64,000 nucleotides of DNA from Tepidisphaeraceae bacterium (GTDB lineage: Bacteria; Planctomycetota; Phycisphaerae; Tepidisphaerales; Tepidisphaeraceae). Location: contig DASYHQ010000050.1 of assembly GCA_035998445.1 (NCBI GenBank), forward strand, positions 1 through 64,000. Reading direction: 5' to 3'. Positions 24,400-32,810 of this stretch are shown in pieces. The notes beneath the pieces were generated by a model. It was not told the origin of the DNA, ran no database searches, and worked only from the letters and a program-made list of their open reading frames with translations. The position numbers and the translations under genes were made by a program. The number at the start of each line of letters is the position of its first letter. Within the stretch, counting starts at the first letter, position 1.

Positions 24400-25230
24400 A
24401 TGGAATCGGATCAGCCGCAGAAAGTGCAAGTGAAGCGAAGCGACGCCACCGCCGCCCCGGAGAAGTCCGGGTTGATGGTGTTCTGGGACAAGTACGCCAA
24501 CCGCATCCTGATGGGGTTGACGTTCCTCGTCGTGCTTTACCTGCTGATCCAGTACCGCACCGGCGCCGAACGCCGCGCCACCGCCGCCAGTTGGGACAAC
24601 CTGGCGGCCGCCCGGGAGAAGGTCGCGCAGTTCCGGTCGATGGAGGACATGATGCGCCTGCCGCCCGACCAGATCATGCGGGAGGCCGTCTCGCTGGAAC
24701 AAAGTGCGGTGCCTGCGCTCGACGCGATTCTGGACGACGGCGGGCAGACGAAGCTGCACGCCCAGGCCTGGGTGACGCGTGGCGACTTGTTCTGGACGCT
24801 GGCGAACCTGCCGACGTTGCCCGCCGCCGCAACGCAGCCCGCGTTGCAGCCGAGCCGTACCCCCACCGAGTACCTGACGACCGCCGAGGCCGCCTACCAG
24901 AAGGCCGTGGACGCGACGGAAGACACCGTCAGCGCCCTGGCCGGTCGCTTCGGCCTGGCCGCGGTCGCCGAGAATCGTGGCAACTGGGACGAAGCGAAAC
25001 AGCAGTACCAGGCGATCGTGAACGCGCCCGCGGTGCTGCCATCGATGAAGACGCTGGCGGAGAGCAGGCTGGCGCAGGTCGACGAGCTGCGCAAGCCGTT
25101 GTTTACGTCCCCCACCACGGCCCCCGCGACCGCGACGACCGTGCCGGCAGCGGCGGCATCTGCCACGACGCTACCCGCGGCCGCAGCGGCATCGCCCACC
25201 ACGGCTCCGACCACCGCGCCGGCACCTTAA
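24400..25230 (+). CDS. Membrane-anchored TPR-like protein (YfgM-type architecture)
   Basis: 276 residues: a polar N-terminus, one transmembrane span (about residues 33-49, ILMGLTFLVVLYLLIQY), then a helical, tetratricopeptide-like periplasmic part (ATAASWDNLAAAREK; TAEAAYQKAVDATEDTVSALAGRFGLAAVAENRGNWDEAKQQY) and a long low-complexity Thr/Ala/Pro tail. The architecture resembles YfgM/Tpr_21 proteins that work near SecYEG and periplasmic chaperones, but this is by topology only. The ATG at 24400 is chosen because the frame upstream runs into the smpB promoter. It precedes the pseudouridine synthase by 47 nt. Confidence 0.7.
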   Translation: MESDQPQKVQVKRSDATAAPEKSGLMVFWDKYANRILMGLTFLVVLYLLIQYRTGAERRATAASWDNLAAAREKVAQFRSMEDMMRLPPDQIMREAVSLEQSAVPALDAILDDGGQTKLHAQAWVTRGDLFWTLANLPTLPAAATQPALQPSRTPTEYLTTAEAAYQKAVDATEDTVSALAGRFGLAAVAENRGNWDEAKQQYQAIVNAPAVLPSMKTLAESRLAQVDELRKPLFTSPTTAPATATTVPAAAASATTLPAAAAASPTTAPTTAPAP

Positions 25231-25277
25231 GTCGCCCGCGTTGAACTAACGCGCCCCACGTTCACCCCCCGCCCGCC

Positions 25278-26375
25278 ATGGCCGCAACGGAAGACGATGA
25301 TTCGACCGACGAAGCCCTCGACGGCATGATCGTCCCCGAAGGCGATGTCGAGGGCGACGCCGACTCGGACACGCTGCACTTTCGCTTCAACGCCACCAAG
25401 ACGCAGACGCGCCGGATCGACCAGTTCCTGTCCGACCGGATGGTCCACCTGTCGCGCGCGATGGTCCAGCGGCTGATCGACGACGAACTGGTGAAGGTCA
25501 ACGGCCGCCCCACCAAGGCCAGCTACAAGATCAAGTCCGGCGACGCCATCGAGATGTTCGCCCCGCCTGTGCCAGTGAGCGAACTGGTGCCCGAGGACAT
25601 CCCGCTCGACATCGTCTACGAGGACGAACACTTCCTCGCGCTCAACAAGCAGGCAAACCTGATCGTCCACCCCGCGCGCGGCGTGTGGAAGGGCACGCTG
25701 GTGAACGGTCTCGTGCATTACGGCAAGAAGTGGAGCAGCCTGAACGGCAACTGGCGCCCGGGCATTCTACACCGGTTGGACAAGAACACCACCGGCGTCA
25801 TGCTCGTCGCCAAATCGGACGAAGCCCACTGGCGGCTCGCGCGTCAATTCGAGAACCGCACCATCCAGAAGACCTATGTCGCCGTAGTACATGGCGTGCC
25901 GCAGTTCATCTCCGACATCATCGATTTGCCGATCGGCAAGGACAGCAAGGTGCGGGAAAAGCAGGCGGTGCGTAAGGTGGAATCGGGCGGCAAGGTCGCC
26001 ACCACCCGCTACGAGGTGCAGGAGCGGTTCGAGCAGGTCGTGGACCACGAACTGATCGCCAGCGTACACGCCAGCGATAAAAAGCTGGCCGCCCCACCGG
26101 CGAGGTTCGCGTTCGTGAAGCTGTGGCCCAAGACGGGGCGAACGCACCAGTTGCGCGTGCACATGTCGGCGATCGGTTACCCGATGGTCGGCGACACGAT
26201 GTACGGCGGCAGGACGTTCTCGGCCGATGATTTTGCCTTCACCCGACAGGCGTTACACGCGTTCGAGATTACATTCGTCCACCCCGTCACGCTGAATACG
26301 ATGACCTTGTCGGCCCCGTTGCCCCCCGATATTCAGCAGTTGCTCGGGGCGTTGCGCGGGAACGTACAGACCTAA
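25278..26375 (+). CDS. RluA-family pseudouridine synthase (RluD-like)
   Basis: A 365-residue enzyme that isomerises uridines in rRNA. After a 45-residue acidic extension comes an S4 RNA-binding domain (RRIDQFLSDRMVHLSRAMVQRLI, VKVNGRPTKASYKIKSGD), then the RluA catalytic domain with VVYED-type strand, LNKQANLIVHP and HRLDKNTTGVMLVAK, whose Asp is catalytic; later RTHQLRVHMSAIGYPMVGD. The S4+RluA combination matches RluC/RluD, so 23S rRNA is the likely target, but the exact sites cannot be told. Followed by a long hairpin and tatA. Confidence 0.92.
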   Translation: MAATEDDDSTDEALDGMIVPEGDVEGDADSDTLHFRFNATKTQTRRIDQFLSDRMVHLSRAMVQRLIDDELVKVNGRPTKASYKIKSGDAIEMFAPPVPVSELVPEDIPLDIVYEDEHFLALNKQANLIVHPARGVWKGTLVNGLVHYGKKWSSLNGNWRPGILHRLDKNTTGVMLVAKSDEAHWRLARQFENRTIQKTYVAVVHGVPQFISDIIDLPIGKDSKVREKQAVRKVESGGKVATTRYEVQERFEQVVDHELIASVHASDKKLAAPPARFAFVKLWPKTGRTHQLRVHMSAIGYPMVGDTMYGGRTFSADDFAFTRQALHAFEITFVHPVTLNTMTLSAPLPPDIQQLLGALRGNVQT

Positions 26376-26396
26376 GTTGATGCCGGACCGACCCAA

Positions 26397-26462
26397 ATAG
26401 CCGCCGGCTTGCCAATGGTCTTGTACGATTGACGAGAAGACCACCGGCAAGCCGGTGGCTAT
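26397..26462. repeat. Long imperfect hairpin between the pseudouridine synthase and tatA
   Basis: Arms 26397-26422 and 26437-26462 pair with three mismatches (outer word ATAGCC, inner AAGACC). Probable terminator or interspersed palindromic element. Confidence 0.7.
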
Positions 26463-26555
26463 ATGGGTAAGGACACTCCCTCGCTTTTCGGTTCGCAATT
26501 GGGTTCTGCCCGACTACAATGAAACGGCCTTCGTATTGCGAAAAGGATGATCATC

Positions 26556-26843
26556 ATGCTCACGACAACATTGCCATTAGCCTTAGGCATGCCCGGGACA
26601 ACCGAATGGATCTTCATCGCGGCCATCGCGCTGCTGATCTTCGGCAAACGCCTGCCCGAAGTGGGCCGGAGCATGGGCCGGGGCATCGTGGAGTTCAAGA
26701 AGGGCCTCGCCGGCGTCGAGGACGACGTGAAGGTCGGCATGGTCGACGCCCCGTCGCGCCCCGCGTTGCACGAGGGCGACGCGAAGTTCGACCCCTACAC
26801 CGGCAAGCCGCTGAAGGCCGAGTCGACGTCGACGCAGAGCTAA
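26556..26843 (+). CDS. tatA: Sec-independent translocase component TatA
   Basis: A 95-residue TatA/TatE-type subunit that forms the pore of the twin-arginine pathway in the inner membrane. A short periplasmic N-terminus precedes one transmembrane helix (WIFIAAIALLIF), the FGK hinge with RLPEVGRSMGRG, an amphipathic helix (GIVEFKKGLAGVEDDV) and a polar tail. The ATG at 26556 has AAAGGATG about 7 nt upstream and is preferred to the ATG at 26547. tatC and tatB are not in the window. A Tat-dependent protein (the ferritin-like protein at 48230) is. Confidence 0.93.
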   Translation: MLTTTLPLALGMPGTTEWIFIAAIALLIFGKRLPEVGRSMGRGIVEFKKGLAGVEDDVKVGMVDAPSRPALHEGDAKFDPYTGKPLKAESTSTQS

Positions 26844-26879
26844 GTTCGCCTTTCCATCGTGAATCGAAGGAGACACGAC

Positions 26880-27665
26880 ATGGTGCTCCCCATCCGCACG
26901 CGGCTTTCCGGAGCTTTGTTGGTGGCGGCTCTCGCGCCACTGTCGCCTGTCTACGCCGCCGACTCCGTTCGCCCCACCGCGACCGCCGCTCCAAACGCAA
27001 CCACCGCCCGGCCCGCCGCGCCGACGCTGCGGCAGATCCTCAACGCGCGCATCCCCATGGTCCGGCTGGAAAACGCGCCGCTCACCGATGCCATCGACTT
27101 CATCCGCGACATCACGCAGGCCAACGTCAACGTGAACTGGAAGGCGCTTGAACTAGCCGGCATTTCACGTGACACCGCCATCAGCACCACGCTGCGCAAC
27201 GTGCCGGTGAAGAAGGCGCTCTCAGTAATCCTGTCGCAGGCCGGCCCGGACAACACACTGGCGTTCTACAACGACGGCGACGTCCTCCAGATCACCACGC
27301 GCGAACTGGCCGACGCGCAGCAGGTCACCCGCATGTACTTCGTCGACGACATCCTCGTCGACGTCCCCGACTTCGCCGGCCCGCGGTTCAACCTGAGCAG
27401 CAAAAGCGGTTCGAGCGGTGGCAACGGTGGCGGTGGTGGGTCGGGCGGTGGCCTGATTGAAAGCGGCGGCAACGACGACCGCCAGAGCGTCGGCCGAACC
27501 AAGAGCGAGCGGGCCGACGCGCTGATCAAGCTGGTGACGCAGTTGATCCGCCCCGACGTCTGGGAACAGGCCGGCGGCACCGCCCGCATCAGCTACCTGC
27601 GCGGCCACCTCGTCATCACCGCCCCCCGCAGCGTCCACGAGGCCATTGGTGGGCCGATCAACTAG
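26880..27665 (+). CDS. Exported protein with secretin/TonB short N-terminal (STN)-like domain
   Basis: 261 residues with a Sec signal peptide (SGALLVAALAPLSPVYAA). The core has the STN-type pattern: VRLENAPLTDAIDFIRDITQ, NVNWKALELAGI, TTLRNVPVKKALSVILSQ, LAFYNDGDVLQITTR, as in the N-terminus of secretins and TonB receptors. A glycine-rich linker (GGNGGGGGSGGG) and a second module (SERADALIKLVTQLIRPDVWEQ...LRGHLVITAPRSVHEAI) follow. It is probably a periplasmic protein related to type II secretion/pilus secretin domains, without the pore. A GAAGGAGA site before the ATG fixes the start. A perfect 36-bp palindrome follows the stop. Confidence 0.8.
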   Translation: MVLPIRTRLSGALLVAALAPLSPVYAADSVRPTATAAPNATTARPAAPTLRQILNARIPMVRLENAPLTDAIDFIRDITQANVNVNWKALELAGISRDTAISTTLRNVPVKKALSVILSQAGPDNTLAFYNDGDVLQITTRELADAQQVTRMYFVDDILVDVPDFAGPRFNLSSKSGSSGGNGGGGGSGGGLIESGGNDDRQSVGRTKSERADALIKLVTQLIRPDVWEQAGGTARISYLRGHLVITAPRSVHEAIGGPIN

Positions 27666-27682
27666 AGAGCGTAAAAAACGGT

Positions 27683-27718
27683 ACGCCGGCATGGTCGCTT
27701 AAGCGACCATGCCGGCGT
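27683..27718. terminator. Perfect 36-bp palindrome F, copy 1, between convergent genes
   Basis: Arms 27683-27700 and 27701-27718 are exact complements (half-site word CCGGCATGGTCGCT). It lies between the convergent STN-domain and lipoprotein genes and would fold as a strong hairpin on either transcript. A nearly identical dyad (48156-48193) separates another convergent pair. Confidence 0.85.
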
Positions 27719-27739
27719 GACCCCTTCCCTTTGCTCCTC

Positions 27740-29113
27740 CTACTCGCTCGTCGCCACTCCCGTCGGCGTGCTGCCATCGGTGATGGTGATCGGTAGCGAA
27801 CCCTCGGCCATCCGGTTGCTCTGGCGATCCACCACCGTCACCTTCAACACGTAACGGCCCGTCGTCAGCGTCGCGGGCAGGCGCAGCATCTTCACCACGA
27901 AAAAGTCGCTTCGGCGATTGCGCGAGTAATCGACCACGTTGGTCGTCTTGTCGCTCCAGACCGGCACGCCACTGTCGCGGTACAGGGTGGCCGAGTGGGA
28001 GAGCGTCGTCTCCCACTTTTTGCCGTCGGCCTTTTGCGAGCTGAAGTTGGCGACCTCGCAGTACAGGATGACCGACGCCTCACGGCCGCGCGCAAACTGC
28101 GCTGGCTCGATCGGGTCGTACACGCCAAACCCATCCACTTTACGGCAGAGTGCGATCGTCGGCACCGCCAGGTCGGCACCGGCGCGAAGGCGTTCGGACA
28201 TGTCGACCAGCGGGCGGACCTTCTTCGACAGCAGCTGGTTGCCGTCGGTCTGCACCGACGTGCGGAAGTTGCTCAGCCCATCCATGACGGCCGCGATGAC
28301 CTCGCGATCCTCGACCGGCAACGGCGACAACGCCGTCAGCTCCGGCACCGACTTGCCCTGCGTGAACTGCCGCAGCTGATAGTCCAGGTGGGCCGCCACG
28401 TCACGCGGGTTGTCGCCGATCCGCTGGGCGAAGACGTCCTCCGAGATCGCTGCGGGCGCCGCAATGGACGGGGAAGCCATCGACGAAGTCACCGGCGCAG
28501 CGGGCTCGGTGATCGCGAATTCCTGACCCTCCGGAACGACCATCGGACCGTCGTTAATCTGACCATCGAGAGAGATGCCCGCGTTGGCGGTCGATGTATC
28601 ACCCCTGACCGGCACGGCGGCGGGTCGAAGGGGAATCGCAGGCAGCGGGGTCGGCCGGCTATCGACCGGCGCAGACACCGACGTGGCAGCGGCAATGGCG
28701 GGCCTGGGAGCGGCCGGCTCGGGGGCTGCAGGAGGGGTCGCGCCGTCGGCGGGCGCGGTCGGCGTCTTTGCTTCGCCGAACAGCTCCGCCCAATCGACCT
28801 TCGACGCTTCCGGCTCGGGCGTCTTGGCAGTGGCCCTAGATGACTCGGTGATCGCCTGTTCCATCTGCTGCGCATAACGCCGGGCCCGCTCGGCGACGGC
28901 ATCACGCGACGCCGAGGCGTCAGCGTTTGCAGTGGCTGATGCAGGCTCAGCAGCCGAGGTGCCCGCGGCCGATTCGATCGTCACGGGCTGTTCCGGTTGC
29001 GGTGGAAAGCTCTCGACGGTGACGGCGTTCTGCTGGGTCGTGGCGGGCTTCGACGTGCTGCAGCCGTACAGACCGACAACGCAGGCGCCCATCAGGAGAA
29101 GGCGTGACTTCAT
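27740..29113 (-). CDS. Large exported lipoprotein, function unknown
   Basis: 457 residues with a lipoprotein signal (MKSRLLLMGACVVGLYGC, lipobox LYGC). Residues of about 25-230 are low-complexity and rich in Ala, Pro, Thr and Glu, so a disordered linker; the rest is a folded domain of about 220 residues with AAHLDYQLRQFTQGK, MDGLSNFRTSV, ASVILYCEVANFSS, SRNRRSDFFVVKMLRLPATLTTGRYVLKVTVVDRQSNRMAEGSLPI. The last stretch looks like a beta-sandwich of Ig-like type. It is probably an outer-membrane or periplasmic anchored surface protein. No family recognised. The 692-nt upstream stretch is mainly repeats. Confidence 0.75.
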   Translation of the reverse strand: MKSRLLLMGACVVGLYGCSTSKPATTQQNAVTVESFPPQPEQPVTIESAAGTSAAEPASATANADASASRDAVAERARRYAQQMEQAITESSRATAKTPEPEASKVDWAELFGEAKTPTAPADGATPPAAPEPAAPRPAIAAATSVSAPVDSRPTPLPAIPLRPAAVPVRGDTSTANAGISLDGQINDGPMVVPEGQEFAITEPAAPVTSSMASPSIAAPAAISEDVFAQRIGDNPRDVAAHLDYQLRQFTQGKSVPELTALSPLPVEDREVIAAVMDGLSNFRTSVQTDGNQLLSKKVRPLVDMSERLRAGADLAVPTIALCRKVDGFGVYDPIEPAQFARGREASVILYCEVANFSSQKADGKKWETTLSHSATLYRDSGVPVWSDKTTNVVDYSRNRRSDFFVVKMLRLPATLTTGRYVLKVTVVDRQSNRMAEGSLPITITDGSTPTGVATSE

Positions 29114-29280
29114 GTTGGATCCATCCTTGGATTGACGCGTAGGCCCCGCATCCTGCAGTGGCCGCCGCTTTATCCTAGTATGTCGCGGTCACGTCGCAAG
29201 TTCGCTGAAGCGCCGAATTTGTGGGCGAGTGCGGTCGCAGATGAATTGAAGTGAGTAATGGGGACGACCTATCCGACGAT

Positions 29281-29607
29281 TGTCATTCCGAGCGGAGCCT
29301 GAAGGCTAGCGGACAAAATCCCGGCGCGGATCAGGGAAATGTCATCCCGATGGGAGCCTTGGCGACCTGAGGGATCTCAAACCACGGACGGTTCTCGGCC
29401 TTGGGAGATCCCTCAGGTCGCCTGAGGCTCCCATCGGGATGACAAGTGCGCGAGGCGACAGGGTTTTGTCCGGTAGCCTTAAGGCGAGCGGACGAACCCA
29501 ATGTCATCCCGAAGCGAGCGGTAGCGACCTGAGGGATCTCGAGTGTCAGAGCACCCCGCGACCGATCGAGATCCCTCTGGTCGGCAAGCCTCCCATCGGG
29601 ATGACAC
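29281..29607. repeat. Cluster of palindromic element B (copies 4-6)
   Basis: A half-copy (29281-29340, with AAGGCTAGCGGACAAAAT) is followed by a full hairpin (29340-29444, TGTCATCCC...GGGATGACA) and a second full hairpin (29501-29607) with the same ends. Together they fill most of the lipoprotein-atpZ intergenic stretch. No gene is seen between 29114 and 29805. Confidence 0.85.
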
Positions 29608-29715
29608 TTGGGGCAATCGCGAAGGTGCCAGACTGCACGGGTGCCCTTACCCGGTCCGTCATACACTTTTCACCCCCTTCACGCTCCGGAACCTGTGAAA
29701 CCACCCCCACCTAAC

Positions 29716-29744
29716 TTGACCCTTTTCCACACCCTCGTTAACGT
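29716..29744 (+). promoter_or_regulatory. Candidate promoter of the ATP synthase operon
   Basis: TTGACC, 17-nt spacer and TAACGT, about 60 nt before the first gene (29806). The -35 is a good match; the -10 is poor. Confidence 0.35.
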
Positions 29745-29805
29745 ATGCCACGAAGTTTGTGACAAAAGGAACGAAGTCGGTTTCGACCCGTTCGGAGGGC
29801 GTGCG

Positions 29806-30066
29806 ATGGCCGCGGAGAACGAGGGCTCGGGCCCGTCGAAGCGGCCGGTAGACGACGCCAGGCAGGCGCAGGGTTGGTACGCCCTTGCCGGCATTGGGTT
29901 TGAGTTCGTCGCTGCGGTGCTGCTGTTCGGTGGGATCGGTTGGTGGCTGGACGGCCACTTCGACACCTCACCGTGGCTGCTCATCGTGGGCGCCGGGCTC
30001 GGATTCACGGTTGGCCTGTGGATGATGGTGAAGGCGGCCAACCGCTCGTTCAAAAGCAAGTCGTGA
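29806..30066 (+). CDS. AtpZ/AtpI-family ATP synthase accessory protein
   Basis: An 86-residue protein with two transmembrane spans (about residues 26-47 and 55-77): GWYALAGIGFEFVAAVLLFGGIGWWLDGHFDTSPWLL, the DUF AtpZ/AtpI pattern. Proteins of this family precede ATP synthase operons and have been proposed to help Mg2+ or ion uptake for the complex. GGAGGGCGTGCG before the ATG supports the start. Its stop overlaps the GTG start of the next gene by four bases, consistent with translational coupling. Confidence 0.85.
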   Translation: MAAENEGSGPSKRPVDDARQAQGWYALAGIGFEFVAAVLLFGGIGWWLDGHFDTSPWLLIVGAGLGFTVGLWMMVKAANRSFKSKS

Positions 30067-30497
30067 CGCAAGCGCCTCTCCCATCCACGTTTTCCGTCCC
30101 GATGGCTGCCCTGCAACTTGCAGGCGTGGTCTTCGGAACGATCGTGCTGACGGCGATCGCGCTGGCGGGCATCATCGTCGCGATGGACCGGCCCGACTGG
30201 TGGGCCCCGTTCACCGTGGCCACGGGCGTGATCGTCGTGGCGGCGGTGCTGTCGATCGTGCCGATCGTGCTGACGCTCGGCCGCGGGCCGGCGGCAAGTG
30301 CGATCGCCCATGTGATCGCGACCGGCGTGCGCGTGGTGGTCAGCCTGGGTGGGTGCTTCCTGATCGTGAAGATGCGCGGCCTGCCCCTGACGCCGACGCT
30401 GCTATTGATGGTGCCCTATTACTTGACAGTGCTGGCGGCCGAATCAACCATGCTGGCCCTGTTTATCCGCCGAGAGAGTTCGTCGAAGAGGGTTTGA
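30063..30497 (+). CDS. atpI: ATP synthase subunit I (AtpI-like)
   Basis: A 144-residue protein with four hydrophobic spans (FGTIVLTAIALAGIIVAM, VIVVAAVLSIVPIVLTL, IATGVRVVVSLGGCFLIV, LMVPYYLTVLAAESTMLALF), the AtpI/AtpR layout that assists assembly of the c-ring in the membrane. Starts at GTG (30063) within a GTGA overlap with the previous stop. Four bases separate its stop from the start of atpB. Subunit I sequences are poorly conserved, so the call rests on position and topology. Confidence 0.8.
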   Translation: MTQAPLPSTFSVPMAALQLAGVVFGTIVLTAIALAGIIVAMDRPDWWAPFTVATGVIVVAAVLSIVPIVLTLGRGPAASAIAHVIATGVRVVVSLGGCFLIVKMRGLPLTPTLLLMVPYYLTVLAAESTMLALFIRRESSSKRV

Positions 30498-30501
30498 CAC
30501 G

Positions 30502-31428
30502 ATGTCGATGCCAATCATGTTGACACTGGCCGCCGCTAATCCGATCGAACACGTGATCGATCACCCGCAGTGGATCGGTGCCAACGGCTGGTGGTTGCTG
30601 ACCAACCACATGATCCTGATGTGCGTGGTCGCGGTCATCATGCTGCTGATCTTCCCCGCGATGACCCGCCGTTATCGCAGTGGCGAGATGGTGCCGACCG
30701 GCTCGCGCAACATGTTTGAAGCGGTGCTGCTCTACATTCGCAACGAGGTGGCCAAGCCCGTGCTCGGTGCCGACGCCGACCGCTTCATGCCGCTGCTCTG
30801 GACGCTCTTCTTCTTCATCCTGTTCAACAACCTGCTCGGTCTGCTGCCGCTCGATATCCTTCTCGCCCCTCTGTACAACGCGATCGGCTTGCACCACGGT
30901 ATCTACGGCACGCCGACGGCCAACCCCTACGTGACGGCCGCGTTGGCGCTGATCAGCTTTATCGTCATCCACGTCAGCGGTGTGATTGCCAATGGACCGG
31001 TGAACTACGCCAAGCACTTTCTGGGTGGCGCGCCGTGGTACATGGCCCCGATCATGGTGCCGGTGGAAATCATCGGCATGCTGGTTAAGCCGTTCGCGCT
31101 CTTCCTGCGTTTGGCCGCGAACATGACCGCCGGGCATATTCTGCTGGCGGTGCTGATCGGCTTCCCGGCGCTGGCGGCGGCGGGCATGAACAGCTACGGC
31201 GCTGCGATCGGCATCGGCATCCCGGCGGTGCTGGGCGCGGTCGTCATCATGTGCCTGGAACTGTTCGTCGCCTTCCTGCAGGCGTATCTGTTCACGTTCC
31301 TGACGGCGCTGTTCATCGGGCAGATGGTCGTGCATCACGATCACGACGAACACGACCCGCACGGCGACCATCACAAGAACGACGTTGAAGCACTGAACGA
31401 ACATCGCCCGACGCCGTCGGCGGCGTAA
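30502..31428 (+). CDS. atpB: ATP synthase F0 subunit a
   Basis: A 308-residue multi-span membrane protein that forms the ion half-channels next to the c-ring. Clear motifs: NLLGLLPLDILLAP, GVIANGP, MVPVEIIGMLVKPFALFLRLAANMTAGH (with the essential Arg in LRLAANM), and the C-terminal LFVAFLQAYLFTFLTALFIG. The C-terminal tail is histidine-rich (HHDHDEHDPHGDHHK), possibly metal-binding. Follows subunit I by 4 nt. It is 175 nt from atpE. Confidence 0.97.
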   Translation: MSMPIMLTLAAANPIEHVIDHPQWIGANGWWLLTNHMILMCVVAVIMLLIFPAMTRRYRSGEMVPTGSRNMFEAVLLYIRNEVAKPVLGADADRFMPLLWTLFFFILFNNLLGLLPLDILLAPLYNAIGLHHGIYGTPTANPYVTAALALISFIVIHVSGVIANGPVNYAKHFLGGAPWYMAPIMVPVEIIGMLVKPFALFLRLAANMTAGHILLAVLIGFPALAAAGMNSYGAAIGIGIPAVLGAVVIMCLELFVAFLQAYLFTFLTALFIGQMVVHHDHDEHDPHGDHHKNDVEALNEHRPTPSAA

Positions 31429-31602
31429 GGGCACGACAACATAAGAAGCCATGACGAACCGCCGCGAGGGCGGATGGTCTTGCGGACCCTGCGTCCGGTT
31501 GGCTTTCCTGGCCCTTCCTCGCGGGGCAGGCGCGAGTCCGGCCGGGTGAACGGGACTCGGGTTTCGCGTTGCCACCCTAAGGCGACGCACAAGGGAATCG
31601 TT

Positions 31603-31953
31603 ATGCGTAAGATCGTCATGCTGGCCCTGCTGGGCCTCCTGCTGTTGCCCGCCACGGCCGTGTTCGCTCAAGATGGCACCGTCGGCACCGGATTCAACGC
31701 CAACAACACCAACGATGTCGGCGCCCTGCGCGACGGCCTCGTGGTCGCCGGTGCCGCCATTGGCGCTGGCTTGGTCATCATCGGTGCCGGCAAGGGCATC
31801 GGTTCGATCGGCAGCCACGCCGTCGACGCGATCGCTCGTCAGCCCGAGGCCGGCGACCGCATCTTCACCACCATGATCATCAGCGCCGCGCTGATCGAAG
31901 GTGCCACGCTGTTCGCGCTGGTCATCTGCCTGATCCGCGGTGGGTTGACCTAA
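31603..31953 (+). CDS. atpE: ATP synthase F0 subunit c (precursor with signal-like extension)
   Basis: A 116-residue c subunit: a hydrophobic signal-like extension (about residues 1-22, ending VFA) then two TM helices around the polar loop ARQPEAGD. Helix 1 has the Gly-rich GAGKGIGS; helix 2 has the ion-binding Glu99 (AALIEGATLF). The Na+ markers (Gln in helix 1, Glu-Ser/Thr in helix 2) are absent, pointing to H+ as coupling ion. Starts at the ATG at 31603 with AAGGGAA upstream. A 7-bp dyad (31533-31539 with 31553-31559) lies in the spacer before it, and a strong hairpin follows the gene. Confidence 0.95.
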   Translation: MRKIVMLALLGLLLLPATAVFAQDGTVGTGFNANNTNDVGALRDGLVVAGAAIGAGLVIIGAGKGIGSIGSHAVDAIARQPEAGDRIFTTMIISAALIEGATLFALVICLIRGGLT

Positions 31954-31969
31954 GTTTCGCTTTTGAGCC

Positions 31970-32000
31970 CCTTGCCCACGGTGAACAACCGTGGGCAAGG
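31970..32000 (+). promoter_or_regulatory. Perfect hairpin between atpE and atpF
   Basis: 13-bp perfect stem (31970-31982 with 31988-32000), 5-nt loop, in the atpE-atpF spacer. It has a weak CTTTCTCC T-tract, so it may be a partial terminator or RNA-stabilising end that would favour high c-subunit dosage. Confidence 0.75.
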
Positions 32001-32055
32001 CTTTCTCCGCGACGGCAGATGCATTACCGTTGCGGCGTCCATGGGAGACCTGAAC

Positions 32056-32667
32056 ATGAAGCGTTCGTCAATTACCTCGCTCGTTGCCCTCGCTCTGCCG
32101 CTCGTGAGCGCCACGGTTGCCTTGGCCGCCCCGGCCGGTGATGACCATGCGGCCCCCACCCTTTTGAACGCCCCGAACACCGGCATGGTGACGGCGATCA
32201 CGACGTTGATCGTTTTCATCCTGCTGCTGGCGATCCTGAGCAAGTTCGCTTGGGGCCCGATCACCAAGGGCCTGGCCGAGCGCGAGCAGAAGATTCGCGA
32301 TGAGATCCAGAACGCCGAAAAGGCCCGCCTGGCCGCCGAGGCCCGCCTGCGTGAGTACGACGCGAAGCTGGCGACCGCCGACGCCCAGGTGCGCGAGCTG
32401 CTGAACAAGGCCACCGCCGACGCCGAGCGTGCCGCCACCACGATCCGCATGCAGGCCCAGCAGGAATCGGAAGAGGCCAAGGAACGCGCCATCCGCGACA
32501 TCGAGGCCGCCCGCAAGGACGCGCTGCGTGACGTGTACGAGCAGACCGCCATGCTCGCCACGACCGTCGCCGAGAAGATCCTCCGCCGCAACCTGAACGC
32601 CGACGACCAGCGCGACCTCGTCAACGCCAGCCTCGAACAACTTCAAGGCGCCGCGGCGCGGAACTGA
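32056..32667 (+). CDS. atpF: ATP synthase F0 subunit b
   Basis: A 203-residue peripheral-stalk subunit with an N-terminal signal-like or membrane segment (SLVALALPLVSATVALAA), a second hydrophobic span (about 40-64, MVTAITTLIVFILLLAILSKFAWGP), then a long alpha-helical coiled coil rich in Ala, Glu and Arg (AEREQKIRDEIQNAEKARLAAEARL) ending in the delta-contact EKILRRNLNADDQRDLV. An ATG at 32056 with GGGAGA before it is preferred over one 15 nt upstream. The region upstream has an unusual N-terminal extension for subunit b. Element E follows. Confidence 0.95.
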   Translation: MKRSSITSLVALALPLVSATVALAAPAGDDHAAPTLLNAPNTGMVTAITTLIVFILLLAILSKFAWGPITKGLAEREQKIRDEIQNAEKARLAAEARLREYDAKLATADAQVRELLNKATADAERAATTIRMQAQQESEEAKERAIRDIEAARKDALRDVYEQTAMLATTVAEKILRRNLNADDQRDLVNASLEQLQGAAARN

Positions 32668-32672
32668 TTTGT

Positions 32673-32788
32673 TCCCTCTCCCGGTACCCCGGGAGAGGGT
32701 TAGGGTGAGGGTGATTTCGAACAGCTGACGACTCAGGCAGAACAAATCACCCTCACCTAGCCTCTCCCGGAGTACCGGGAGAGGGACC
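32673..32788. repeat. Palindromic element E, copy 2, inside the ATP synthase operon
   Basis: End hairpins CCCTCTCCCGGTAC...GGGAGAGG and inner complement GGTGAGGGTGATTTCGA as in copy 1 (23642). It lies between atpF and atpH, where a strong hairpin would be expected to lower downstream transcription. Confidence 0.85.
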
Positions 32789-32810
32789 AGAAAGTACAAC
32801 GAGACTCGAC

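Noticed and set aside
23760-24400. tmRNA gene beside smpB
   Set aside because: No tRNA-like ends or tag reading frame could be seen.
31603-31953. Na+-dependent ATP synthase
   Set aside because: Helix 1 lacks the Na+-ligand Gln and helix 2 has Glu followed by Gly-Ala, not Glu-Ser/Thr; gene order with subunit delta is also not that of N-ATPases.
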